64,000 nucleotides of DNA from Methylocystis sp. H62 (GTDB taxonomy: Bacteria; Pseudomonadota; Alphaproteobacteria; Rhizobiales; Beijerinckiaceae): contig NZ_JADNQZ010000058.1 in NCBI RefSeq assembly GCF_015709515.1, positions 310,001-374,000 of the forward strand, read 5' to 3'. Every line of letters begins with the position of its first letter. Within the stretch, counting starts at the first letter, position 1. The notes under the pieces were generated by a model, which ran no database searches, was not told where the DNA came from, and worked only from the letters and a program-made list of their open reading frames with translations. Made by a program: the position numbers and the translations under genes. Positions 56,668-64,000 of the stretch are shown here, in pieces.

Positions 56668-56764
56668 ATGGCCGGCCTTGAGCCGGCCATCCTCGTGATG
56701 ACGCCGCGCAAAGCTTCCAATGATACGTAGCATTCTGACGTGGATGCCCGCGACAAGCGCGGGC
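56668..56764. repeat. Two short hairpins between ybaB and recR
   Basis: ATGGCCGGC/GCCGGCCAT (56668-56690) and GCCCGCG/CGCGGGC (56746-56764). They resemble the small intergenic palindromes seen elsewhere in the window and may moderate transcription into recR. Confidence 0.5.
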
Positions 56765-56798
56765 GTGACGCGAAACCACATGAGGCTTTGATCCGGCT

Positions 56799-57404
56799 AT
56801 GGCGGAAAAGGTGGCCGGTCCCGAGATCGAAAAGCTCGTCCAGCTCCTGGCCAAATTGCCGGGGCTCGGTCCGCGATCGGCGCGGCGCGCGGTGTTGCAT
56901 CTCATCCGCAAACGCGAAGAACTGCTGGCGCCGCTCGCCGAAGCGATGCGCATCGCTCAGGAGCGCATCGTCCTTTGCTCGGTCTGCGGCAATATCGATA
57001 CGAGCGATCCCTGCACGATCTGCCGCGACGCGCGCCGCGACGGGTCGATCCTGGTTGTCGTCGAGACGGTCGCCGATCTCTGGGCGCTGGAGCGGGCAGG
57101 GCTGCTCAACGCGCGCTATCACGTGCTCGGCGGCGTGTTGTCGCCGCTTGACGGCGTCGGCCCCGACGATCTCTCCATCGCCAGCCTCGTCGCGCGTGTG
57201 CGCGGAGAAGAGACCAGCGAAGTCGTGCTTGCGGTCAACGCAACGGTCGATGGACAGACGACCGCGCATTACATCGCCGATGTGCTGTCGCCGTCCGGCG
57301 TGAAGGTGACGCGTCTCGCCCACGGCGTGCCGGTCGGCGGCGAACTCGACTATCTCGACGAGGGAACGCTTGCGGCGGCGCTAGAGCGGCGGACGGCGTT
57401 CTAA
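56799..57404 (+). CDS. recR: Recombination protein RecR
   Basis: Recombination mediator that loads RecA with RecO/RecF, 201 residues. N-terminal HhH ([19 protein letters not shown]), zinc finger [16 protein letters not shown], Toprim ([14 protein letters not shown]) and the C-terminal [16 protein letters not shown] are all visible. It follows dnaX-ybaB. Confidence 0.97.
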   Translation: MAEKVAGPEIEKLVQLLAKLPGLGPRSARRAVLHLIRKREELLAPLAEAMRIAQERIVLCSVCGNIDTSDPCTICRDARRDGSILVVVETVADLWALERAGLLNARYHVLGGVLSPLDGVGPDDLSIASLVARVRGEETSEVVLAVNATVDGQTTAHYIADVLSPSGVKVTRLAHGVPVGGELDYLDEGTLAAALERRTAF

Positions 57405-57463
57405 AGGGCGTCTTTGAGAGCCGTCATGGCTGGCTTGACACCGCCATCGAGCGCAGGAAGCGA

Positions 57464-58114
57464 TCACTTCGCTGCGGTTTTCGATGTGATGATCTTTTCC
57501 CAATCCTCGACGCCGATCTCGCCGGTGTATTTGTCGCCATTGACGAAGAAGGTCGGCGTCGAGTTGACGCCAAATTTCTCGGCGGCGCGATTACGCACCT
57601 TGTTGACGTTCTCGTAAAGCGTCTGATCCTTTAAGACGGCCTCGAACTTCTCCTGGCCGATCCCAGCCTGTTTCAAGACATTGGCCAAACCGTCGAGCGG
57701 CTTGTCGGAGAAGGCCCAGTTCTTCTGCTGCGAGAACAGAAGATCGACCGTCGCGTCACGCTTGTCGCCGAGTTCGCGCGCTAGCATGAAGGCGGCCGTC
57801 GCGAGCGGATCGAGCGGGAACTCCCGCAAAATGAATTTCGCCTTGCCCGTGTCGATGTAGTTCTTCTTCAGCTCCGGATACACGTCGTGATGGAACGCCG
57901 CGCAGTGGCTGCAGGTCATCGAAGCATATTCGACAATCGTCACGGGAGCGTCCGCCGCGCCTTCCACCACGTCGGGCAGAGCGTTCGGCGCCATCAGTTC
58001 GTCAATTGCGACCTTGCCCGAAGCAGACTTTTCGGCAAGGGCGGGCATTGCGGCGAGGAGCGCGCAGGCGGCGCCGACAAGGAAACGACGACGGGGCATA
58101 AAAGCGAAGGGCAT
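57464..58114 (-). CDS. DsbA family thiol:disulfide protein
   Basis: Exported protein of 216 residues. Signal peptide FLVGAACALLAAMPALA, then a thioredoxin-fold with the CSHC active site (YASMTCSHCAAFHHDVYP) and cis-Pro loop STPTFFVNG. It is of the DsbA/DsbG-like (BdbD) type common in alphaproteobacteria. Start at ATG 58114; ATG 58099 is possible. It converges with recR. Confidence 0.9.
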   Translation of the reverse strand: MPFAFMPRRRFLVGAACALLAAMPALAEKSASGKVAIDELMAPNALPDVVEGAADAPVTIVEYASMTCSHCAAFHHDVYPELKKNYIDTGKAKFILREFPLDPLATAAFMLARELGDKRDATVDLLFSQQKNWAFSDKPLDGLANVLKQAGIGQEKFEAVLKDQTLYENVNKVRNRAAEKFGVNSTPTFFVNGDKYTGEIGVEDWEKIITSKTAAK

Positions 58115-58212
58115 GTGCGGTCCGTAACTGTTGCGACGCCAAAGACCATATCGTCTTCGACAATTGTGGCAAATCAAATCTGGCGAGCAGAATGGGGGCC
58201 GCTAACCGGGCG

Positions 58213-58416
58213 CTACAGCCCGTGTTTCGGCCGAATGAACCAGTAAAGCACGCCTATAAAAGCGAGCACGACGCCGAACCAGAAAACGACGTCGCCGAGC
58301 ATCAGGTCCCTCATGGTGTAGCTTAGAACGCTGACCAGCAAGCCGCCGATCGCGATCCAGAGGGGACGCTGACCGCGTTCCTTTTCCGCCGGCCGCTTCT
58401 TCGATAGCCCGGACAC
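58213..58416 (-). CDS. Small membrane protein
   Basis: About 67 residues with two hydrophobic segments (LWIAIGGLLVSVLSY and VVFWFGVVLAFIGVLYWFI). The GTG at 58416 has AGGAGAGG upstream at good distance, so it is chosen over longer frames. Similar small proteins of unknown function occur beside rpsD or dsbA in related bacteria. Confidence 0.6.
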   Translation of the reverse strand: MSGLSKKRPAEKERGQRPLWIAIGGLLVSVLSYTMRDLMLGDVVFWFGVVLAFIGVLYWFIRPKHGL

Positions 58417-58532
58417 GTGCCTCTCCTTCTGCGATCCCTTGGCGCGGCCGTTTTTCAAACGCTCGCAAGCGATGACGGCGCTTTTGCGCGTTAGACTTTC
58501 CGATTGCGGACCCACAGTCAACAATTCGGGCA

Positions 58533-58560
58533 TAAAAAAACAGCCGCTCGAAGCGGCTGT
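58533..58560 (-). terminator. Intrinsic terminator of rpsD
   Basis: Minus strand: ACAGCCGCTTCGAGCGGCTGT followed by seven T. The stem is 58540-58560. Strong and correctly oriented. Confidence 0.93.
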
Positions 58561-58586
58561 CTTCTTCACATTGCTGCGCGTCGAGG

Positions 58587-59204
58587 TTAGCGCGAATAGA
58601 ACTCGATGACGAGGTTCGGCTCCATCTGCACCGGATAGGGCACCTCCGTCGCATGCGGCACCCGGACGAGCTTCGCGGTCATCTTGGAGTGATCGACGTC
58701 GTAATATTCCGGGGCGTCGCGCTCGGCGAGCTGAACCGCCTCGAGAACGGTCACCGCCTGTTTCGAGGCTTCCTTCACCTCGATCACGTCGCCGACCTTC
58801 ACCTGATAAGACGGAATATTGACGCGCTTGCCGTTGACGCGGATGTGGCCGTGATTGACGAACTGGCGCGCGGCGAAAACCGTCGGAACGAATTTCGCGC
58901 GATAGACGATCGCGTCAAGGCGCCGCTCCAAAAGGCCGATCAGATTATCGCCCGAGTCGCCCTTCAACCGGATCGCTTCCGCATAATATTTGCGAAACTG
59001 CTTTTCGGAAATATTGCCGTAATAGCCCTTGAGCTTCTGCTTGGCTTTAAGCTGCGTGCCATAGTCGGAGAGCTTGCCCTTGCGCCGCTGTCCGTGTTGG
59101 CCGGGGCCATATTCGCGGCGGTTGACCGGGCTCTTCGGCCGGCCCCAGATGTTCTGGCCCAGGCGGCGGTCGAGCTTGTATTTTGATTCTGCGCGCTTCG
59201 TCAC
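58587..59204 (-). CDS. rpsD: 30S ribosomal protein S4
   Basis: Ribosomal protein of 205 residues: [46 protein letters not shown] is the alphaproteobacterial S4 opening, followed by the S4 RNA-binding domain ([38 protein letters not shown]). It begins with GTG (59204) with GAGAGGAC upstream. It is monocistronic, ending at a strong terminator. Confidence 0.97.
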   Translation of the reverse strand: MTKRAESKYKLDRRLGQNIWGRPKSPVNRREYGPGQHGQRRKGKLSDYGTQLKAKQKLKGYYGNISEKQFRKYYAEAIRLKGDSGDNLIGLLERRLDAIVYRAKFVPTVFAARQFVNHGHIRVNGKRVNIPSYQVKVGDVIEVKEASKQAVTVLEAVQLAERDAPEYYDVDHSKMTAKLVRVPHATEVPYPVQMEPNLVIEFYSR

Positions 59205-59485
59205 TTTGACTTCGTCCTCTCATCATCGCGTTTGTTGCGTGCGAGAGGCGACAGACGAAAATCGTCCGGAGCCTTGCGCTCGGACGTCGTCCAGAATCGC
59301 GTCTCTCGCCGCCCCCGGCCAGCGCCGGGGCATCAAGAACGCGCCCTCCTCTGCCGTCATAACGGCCGACAGGCGTTTGCAGCAAACGCCACGGGTGCTG
59401 GCCTGGCGCGAACGGGCCGCGTCAGGCTCGTGGGGAGCTAAAGGAAAGCGCCCCTGAAGTCAAGATTTATGGAAAAAAGCCCGAC

Positions 59486-59824
59486 TTACGGCCACCAGAA
59501 CGGGAAACCCTCGTCGTAAGGCACGATCATGCTGGCGTTATAAGGCGGCCGCTGCGGAAGCGTCTCCTGCATATACCAGCTACGCTGGTTGCGCTCGATC
59601 GGATCGTGATTGAGGTAGGTCTGCTGGACCATGTAGCGGTTGGTGCTGCCGACCGGCACCTGGGTGCCGGGATCGAGCCAGCTGCGGCGCTGGATGTCGA
59701 TCGGACCGCGGCCGCAACACGCATCGCCCGAGGCGACGCGATAGCGAGACTTGGCGAGCGCATCGCCCGCCGCGAACAACACCAGACAGGCGAGCCCCGC
59801 CGACAGCACTCTATTCTTGCGCAT
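59486..59824 (-). CDS. Exported hypothetical protein
   Basis: About 112 residues with a signal peptide (VLSAGLACLVLFAAGDALA). The mature part has a GDACCGRGPIDIQRRSWLDPG stretch with paired cysteines and ends YNASMIVPYDEGFPFWWP. No family recognised. ATG 59824 has AGGGGA upstream, supporting expression. Confidence 0.65.
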   Translation of the reverse strand: MRKNRVLSAGLACLVLFAAGDALAKSRYRVASGDACCGRGPIDIQRRSWLDPGTQVPVGSTNRYMVQQTYLNHDPIERNQRSWYMQETLPQRPPYNASMIVPYDEGFPFWWP

Positions 59825-59938
59825 CACGATCCCCTTTGGACTGAACGCCTAGGATCATAATAGCGGATCGTTTCGCAAAAGCGAATTAAAGCGGGCTTTT
59901 CCCGCTAGCAATCCGCCGTCAGGGTGAATGCGGACTGC

Positions 59939-60874
59939 CTAGCGCGTGATCTCTGCGCCTCGGCGCGATGGCCTCGCATGCGCGCGGCGCGCGCCCTGCG
60001 CCGGACGCGCGGCGTTCTTTTGCGCTGGGATGGTCGCGGTCAGGTCGTCGCGCGAGATGTTGCCGCAGCCAATGGCGCGCGTCGACGCCGCTTGCGCGAA
60101 GAAGTCGTTCAGCGCCGGATTATCCCGACTCGCCGTGTAGTTGATATGGTCCAACATGCAGCCGAGCGCGACCCGGTCGATCGGTTTCGCCGATTCGCCG
60201 CATGCCAGTCCGGCGATTTCGAGAGCGAGCTTGCCATCGATGAAACGTGCGGCAAGGCAGCTGCGTTCGCTCGCCGCGACGCCTTCGGATGCAGTTTGCG
60301 AGAGCCGTATTTCGGCCGTCTCAAACGCCCCGAATTTGGTGATGAGCGCGCTCGGCTGGCCGATCTTCGCGACGTTAAGGCCGGCCTGGGCGGCGTGTCG
60401 GGTCATGTCGAGGAAGAAATCCGACGACTTTTCCTTGTCGACGATGTCCTGATGAATATCGACGCGCATGAAGGGCGCGCCCATGGCGAATTGCCCCACG
60501 GCGATCGTGTCGATACGGCCGGAGCCGTTCTCGCTGTCGCGCACGGCGAGCGTTTTTTTCTCCCGGTCGAATTCCGGCGCGGCGATGTCGAATGCGCTGA
60601 AGGGCTTTGCCATCAGCGCCGAGGCCTCGATGGCTTCGACGGAAACCTTGGTGGAAATCTTGCGAGATGGCGCGACAGAAACGCGCGGTTGTTCGACGTT
60701 CTCCGCGACTTTCGGTTCTGGGATCTGAGGTCCGCGCGGAAGAAGGACGAGTGCGGCGAGGAGAATGAGCGTCGCGCCGACGCCTATTCCGATCGCTGCG
60801 CGAACGCCCGCCGGGCGGGCGCGCAGCGGCTGCGCATAACGCCTGTAGTTGGGGTCGAATTCGGCAACGCTCAT
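59939..60874 (-). CDS. Membrane-anchored hypothetical protein
   Basis: About 311 residues: a short cytoplasmic head (MSVAEFDPNYRRY), one membrane segment (AIGIGVGATLILLAALVLLP), then a periplasmic region with RSCLAARFIDGKLALEIAGLACGE and a second Cys pair near MLDH and IGCGN, ending in a basic Arg/Pro-rich tail. Such proteins with FMRVDIHQD and MTRHAAQAGL segments are found in Hyphomicrobiales without known function. Start at ATG 60874; the frame extends further but poorly. Confidence 0.7.
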   Translation of the reverse strand: MSVAEFDPNYRRYAQPLRARPAGVRAAIGIGVGATLILLAALVLLPRGPQIPEPKVAENVEQPRVSVAPSRKISTKVSVEAIEASALMAKPFSAFDIAAPEFDREKKTLAVRDSENGSGRIDTIAVGQFAMGAPFMRVDIHQDIVDKEKSSDFFLDMTRHAAQAGLNVAKIGQPSALITKFGAFETAEIRLSQTASEGVAASERSCLAARFIDGKLALEIAGLACGESAKPIDRVALGCMLDHINYTASRDNPALNDFFAQAASTRAIGCGNISRDDLTATIPAQKNAARPAQGARRAHARPSRRGAEITR

Positions 60875-61007
60875 GGGACGCGACTCCGGCGGCCCGCGGC
60901 GGCCGCGGGCGGAAAACACGCCGACTTTGCCCAGTCGTTTCAGAAGTTAGCGTTAACGGCTCTGCGCGAATTGGGGTTTGGTGAATGAAAGGTTTACGCG
61001 AGGCGCA

Positions 61008-61036
61008 AAGAAAAGCCCGCGCCTTGCGGCGCGGGC
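61008..61036 (-). terminator. Intrinsic terminator of rpsA
   Basis: Minus strand stem GCCCGCGCC/GGCGCGGGC (61036 to 61015) with a 4-nt loop, followed by TTTTCTTTG. Confidence 0.9.
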
Positions 61037-61060
61037 CTGAAACTCGCGGTCGAGGAGATC

Positions 61061-62806
61061 TTACTCCTCGTCGTCCTTCTTGGCTTTCTTGGGCGTCTCT
61101 TCGCGGGCTTTGAGCGCCGCGCCAAGGATGTCGCCCAATGAAGCGCCGGAGTCGGCCGAGCCATATTGCGCGATGGCCTCCTTCTCTTCAGCGACTTCGA
61201 GCGCCTTGATCGAGACGGAGACCTTGCGGGCCTTGCGGTCGAACAGCGTCACGCGGGCGTCGACCTTCTCGCCGACGGCGAACCGTTCGGGGCGCTGGTC
61301 GGCGCGGTCGCGAGCGAGTTCGCTGCGCTTGATGAAGGTGGAGAGATCGGTGCCGGTGATCTTTACGTCGATGCCGGAATCCTTCACCTCGATCACCTCG
61401 CAGGTGATGACGAGGCCCTTTCTGAGCTCGGCGCCTTCTTCGGCGCTGACGGAAGCGAACGGATCGCCCGCAAGCTGCTTGACGCCCAGCGAGATGCGCT
61501 CCTTCTCCACGTCGACGTCGAGGACCTGGGCGTTGATCGTGTCGCCCTTTTTATACTCCTCGATGACCTGCTCGCCGGGACGGTTCCAGTCGAGATCCGA
61601 CAGATGGACCATGCCGTCCACGTCGCCGTCGAGCCCGATGAAGAGCCCGAACTCGGTCTTGTTCTTCACTTCGCCAGAGACGGTCGAGCCGATCGGATGC
61701 TTCTCGGCGAAGGCCTCCCACGGATTCTGCAGGCACTGCTTGAGGCCCAGCGAGATTCGGCGCTTGACCGGATCGACCTCGAGCACCTGAACGTCGACTT
61801 CCTGGCTCGTCGAGACGATCTTGCCGGGGTGGACGTTCTTTTTCGTCCAGCTCATTTCCGAGACATGGACGAGGCCTTCGATGCCAGGCTCCAGTTCGAC
61901 GAAAGCGCCGTAGTCGGTGATGTTGGTCACGCGGCCGTGGAATCTGGCGCTGATCGGATATTTCGCCTCGATGCCCTGCCAGGGATCCTCGAGGAGCTGC
62001 TTCATGCCGAGCGAGATGCGGTGCGTCTCGTGATTGATCTTGATGATCTTCACCTTGACGGTCTGACCGATGGTCAGCACCTCGGACGGATGATTGACGC
62101 GCCGCCATGCGATGTCGGTGACATGCAGCAGGCCGTCGATGCCGCCGAGATCCACGAAGGCGCCGTAGTCGGTGATATTCTTCACGACGCCGTCGATCAC
62201 CTGTCCCTCTTCGAGGTTGGCGACGATCTCGTGGCGCTGCTCGGCGCGGCTCTCTTCGAGCACGGTGCGACGCGAGACGACGATATTGCCGCGCCGGCGG
62301 TCCATCTTCAGGATGTGGAACGGCTGCGGCACGTTCATCAACGGGCCGACGTCGCGGATCGGTCGGATGTCGACCTGGCTGCGCGGCAGAAAGGCCACGG
62401 CGCCGTCGAGGTCGACGGTGAAGCCGCCCTTGACCTGATTGAAGATGACGCCCTCGACCTTTTCATTGGTCTCGAAGGCCTTTTCGAGCTTGACCCAGCT
62501 CTCTTCGCGGCGCGCCTTGTCGCGCGAAATGACGGCTTCGCCGAGCGCATTCTCGACGCGCTCCAGGTAGACTTCGACCTCTTCGCCTACTTGCGGGGCG
62601 GGGTCGCGGCCATAGCCGGTGAATTCCTTGATGGCGACGCGGCCCTCGGTCTTGAGGCCAATGTCGATGACGGCGACATCCTTTTCGATGGCGACGACGC
62701 GGCCCTTGATGACGGAACCTTCGAAGGCCTCGTTCTGGCCATAGCTTTCATCAAGCAGAGCGGCGAAATCTTCGCGCGTAGGCGCGCGATCGGTCGTGGC
62801 GGACAT
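61061..62806 (-). CDS. rpsA: 30S ribosomal protein S1
   Basis: Six-domain S1 of 581 residues that recruits mRNA to the 30S subunit. S1 repeats can be followed by their typical GAFVDL or GAFVEL and GLVH/GLLHVTD segments (e.g. KNITDYGAFVDLGGIDGL and TNITDYGAFVELEPGIEG). The C-terminus is an acidic/lysine-rich tail (KKAKKDDEE). ATG 62806 has AGGAG upstream. It ends at a strong terminator. Confidence 0.98.
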   Translation of the reverse strand: MSATTDRAPTREDFAALLDESYGQNEAFEGSVIKGRVVAIEKDVAVIDIGLKTEGRVAIKEFTGYGRDPAPQVGEEVEVYLERVENALGEAVISRDKARREESWVKLEKAFETNEKVEGVIFNQVKGGFTVDLDGAVAFLPRSQVDIRPIRDVGPLMNVPQPFHILKMDRRRGNIVVSRRTVLEESRAEQRHEIVANLEEGQVIDGVVKNITDYGAFVDLGGIDGLLHVTDIAWRRVNHPSEVLTIGQTVKVKIIKINHETHRISLGMKQLLEDPWQGIEAKYPISARFHGRVTNITDYGAFVELEPGIEGLVHVSEMSWTKKNVHPGKIVSTSQEVDVQVLEVDPVKRRISLGLKQCLQNPWEAFAEKHPIGSTVSGEVKNKTEFGLFIGLDGDVDGMVHLSDLDWNRPGEQVIEEYKKGDTINAQVLDVDVEKERISLGVKQLAGDPFASVSAEEGAELRKGLVITCEVIEVKDSGIDVKITGTDLSTFIKRSELARDRADQRPERFAVGEKVDARVTLFDRKARKVSVSIKALEVAEEKEAIAQYGSADSGASLGDILGAALKAREETPKKAKKDDEE

Positions 62807-63070
62807 ATGTTCTCCTGAGAGCCCAGAGAGGGCGGCGCCGGCAAGGGTTAGCGTTGCAGATCGGCTTTCGGTATCGGACGTCCCCCGCGGCTAAAACGCG
62901 AGGCTGGACGAAAAGTTCGCTAAGCGAACTGCCGGCGCGGCCCGATGTCGAAAACCAAAGCGAATGCCCCGGCTTGGTTACCGAGGCGGGGCCTATCTAC
63001 CAGCGGCGCGCCGCCGTCGCAAGCGCGCCAAAAAGAAAACAGTCGGCGCCGCCTGCCCAAAGTCATGATA

Positions 63071-63111
63071 TTGCACTGCAATAAGTTAACAATATACTGT
63101 TTTAATATAAT
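63071..63111 (+). promoter_or_regulatory. AT-rich candidate promoter
   Basis: TTGCAC (63071-63076) and TATACT (63093-63098) are spaced by 16 bp; a perfect TATAAT follows at 63106-63111. TTGCACTGCAA at 63071-63081 is itself an 11-bp palindrome that could be a regulator site. The island stands out strongly from the GC-rich surroundings. Confidence 0.45.
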
Positions 63112-63280
63112 AATCATAACTCAAAAAGGCTGATTTGTTGGCGAATTTCTCCCTAGCGGAATCGCAGCCGCACGCATAGTCTGCGCCGACTGCCAGGCTT
63201 CGGCGCGCCGCAGAACGTCAGCGGCGGCGAATTCGCCGATCGACAGGGGCGCCGGGACTTGGCCGAAGACCAGTGAACTT

Positions 63281-63308
63281 CGCCCTCGCCGTCCAGATGG
63301 CGAGGGCG
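63281..63308 (+). promoter_or_regulatory. Leader hairpin before the peptide gene
   Basis: CGCCCTCGCC (63281-63290) pairs perfectly with GGCGAGGGCG (63299-63308). It ends 44 bp before the ATG. No U-run follows, so a structural leader or attenuator-like element is possible. Confidence 0.5.
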
Positions 63309-63352
63309 TCGACTTCCCGTCGTTGCGATAGGGATATAAAGAGGAGAAAGAG

Positions 63353-63583
63353 ATGAAGACGAATATTATTTCAGGTTCGGCTCTCGCCGCCGCCGCCGTC
63401 GCCCTTGCTCTGAGCGGCGCATCGGTTGCGCCCGCCTACGCGCATTCCGCGAAGTCGACCCACGCGAAGACTCATTGCGGCGCCAAGGGAAGCTGCCGCC
63501 ACATGGCCAAATGCCACCACAAGGCGCAGTGCCACCATCACAAGGGCCGCTGCAACATGAAGAGCCGCTGCCACAGCAAGTAA
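63353..63583 (+). CDS. Exported Cys/His-rich peptide, candidate RiPP metallophore precursor
   Basis: Peptide of 76 residues. Signal peptide 1-30 (cut after AYA), mature part about 46 residues with six cysteines (42, 48, 54, 60, 67, 73) spaced 6-6-6-7-6 and ten histidines, plus many lysines. AGGAG precedes the ATG. Ninety bases later a DUF692/MNIO enzyme begins, the family that modifies cysteines in methanobactin- and bufferin-type precursors. The sequence is not clearly DUF2282 and lacks the EGKCG repeats of other MNIO precursors. Without modification it could still bind copper or other soft metals. Confidence 0.75.
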   Translation: MKTNIISGSALAAAAVALALSGASVAPAYAHSAKSTHAKTHCGAKGSCRHMAKCHHKAQCHHHKGRCNMKSRCHSK

Positions 63584-63672
63584 TCGCCTTGTGCGGGGGC
63601 GGCGGCTACAGCCGTCCCCGCCACGCCGATGCGGCTCCGGCATGAGCGGCGATGCCTGAGAGGGAAGACGTC

Positions 63673-64000
63673 ATGGAAAAGCCCCCGCCGCTTGGCTACG
63701 GCTTGGGCCTGCGGCCGATCTATTATGAAGAGATCCTGTCGTCGCGCCCGCCGATCGACTGGTTCGAAATCATTTCTGAAAACTACATGCTCGCCGGCGG
63801 GCGGCCGCTGGCGATGCTGGATCGGATACGCGCCGATTATCCCGTCGTCATGCATGGCGTCTCGATGTCGCTCGCCTCAACCGATCCGCTCAATTTCGAC
63901 TATTTGCGGCAGTTGAAGGCGCTCGCTGAACGCATTCAGCCGGCATGGGTTTCAGATCACGTCGCCTGGACAGGCGTTCATGGCGTGACGCTCCACGATC
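63673..64000 (+). CDS. DUF692/MNIO family enzyme (BufB/MbnB-like), 3' end cut by window
   Basis: 109 residues visible of an expected ~280. The opening matches DUF692: GYGLGLRPIYYEEI, DWFEIISENYM, VVMHGVSMSLAS (metal-ligand His) and WVSDHVAW. MNIO enzymes use two or three iron ions to convert cysteine residues of a precursor into heterocycle/thioamide groups. The ATG at 63673 has GAGAGGGAAG upstream. Placed directly after the Cys/His-rich peptide gene, so that peptide is its likely substrate. Partner protein (BufC-like, DUF2063) would be expected next, outside the window. Confidence 0.9.
   Translation, partial: MEKPPPLGYGLGLRPIYYEEILSSRPPIDWFEIISENYMLAGGRPLAMLDRIRADYPVVMHGVSMSLASTDPLNFDYLRQLKALAERIQPAWVSDHVAWTGVHGVTLHD

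Larger units (their letters stand above)
62807..63352. other. 546-bp intergenic region upstream of the Cys/His-rich peptide gene
   Basis: No protein gene seen. It contains the rpsA promoter region (about 62810-62950), an AT-rich island (63060-63125) with promoter-like hexamers, and a hairpin (63281-63308) shortly ahead of the peptide gene. Confidence 0.6.

Noticed and set aside
61166-62818. 550-codon plus-strand frame opposite rpsA
   Set aside because: Antisense shadow caused by codon bias of S1; Asp/Leu/His-rich non-protein-like sequence.
63353-64000. Methanobactin operon (mbnA-mbnB)
   Set aside because: The peptide has a Sec signal and six cysteines; methanobactin precursors are short, leader-type and have few cysteines. 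A bufferin-like assignment fits better.

Overview
The window comes from a GC-rich alphaproteobacterium of the order Hyphomicrobiales (Rhizobiales), most likely a type II methanotroph close to Methylocystis or Methylosinus. The strongest clue is an isolated pmoC homologue (particulate methane monooxygenase subunit C) at 45.6-46.4 kb. A PPi-type phosphofructokinase and two genes of propionyl-CoA/methylmalonyl-CoA metabolism fit this. The clpX-lon-hupB-tRNA-Val order, a GapR-like protein, the HisG/HisZ pair and the cys operon layout are alphaproteobacterial. The placement rests on protein recognition by eye.

Layout. 0-18 kb is mostly minus-strand housekeeping: modA (cut by the left edge), trxA, a candidate small RNA, propionyl-CoA carboxylase beta, a periplasmic ClpP-like protein, tRNA-Val, hupB, lon, clpX, PPi-PFK, secA with a small exported protein, a polysaccharide deacetylase, then an acetyltransferase/alcohol dehydrogenase pair and a fused kinase. 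18-23.4 kb holds gapR, an RDD protein, bpt, an L,D-transpeptidase and methylmalonyl-CoA mutase small subunit. 23.7-29.3 kb is a tight plus-strand run of ACP, ketoacyl synthase, two hotdog dehydratase-like proteins, an SDR reductase and two membrane glycosyltransferases, which looks like a dedicated lipid or glycolipid pathway.

29.3-34 kb has a DsbD-N-like protein, YqgE, an acetyltransferase, an aldo/keto reductase and a pair of ParA-like proteins. 34.3-40.5 kb is an assimilatory sulfate reduction operon (ferredoxin, DUF2849, cysI, DUF934, cysH, cysD, cysN) in which CysN carries a membrane DUF2061 tail and no APS kinase is present. This agrees with CysH being of the APS-reductase type. Then come polA (its proofreading exonuclease site looks disabled), aroC, a small Cys-containing exported protein and the lone pmoC, hemW, ada, a Tat-type HDAC-like protein, hisG/hisZ, SRP RNA, dnaX-ybaB-recR, a DsbA-like protein, rpsD and rpsA.

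At the right edge a short exported Cys/His-rich peptide is followed by the start of a DUF692/MNIO enzyme. This arrangement resembles copper-related RiPP (bufferin-like) operons, but the precursor sequence is unusual. The most interesting items are this peptide/MNIO pair, the lone PmoC that lacks two of the three residues of one metal site, and the lipid operon. Several intergenic palindromic repeat elements are scattered through the window.
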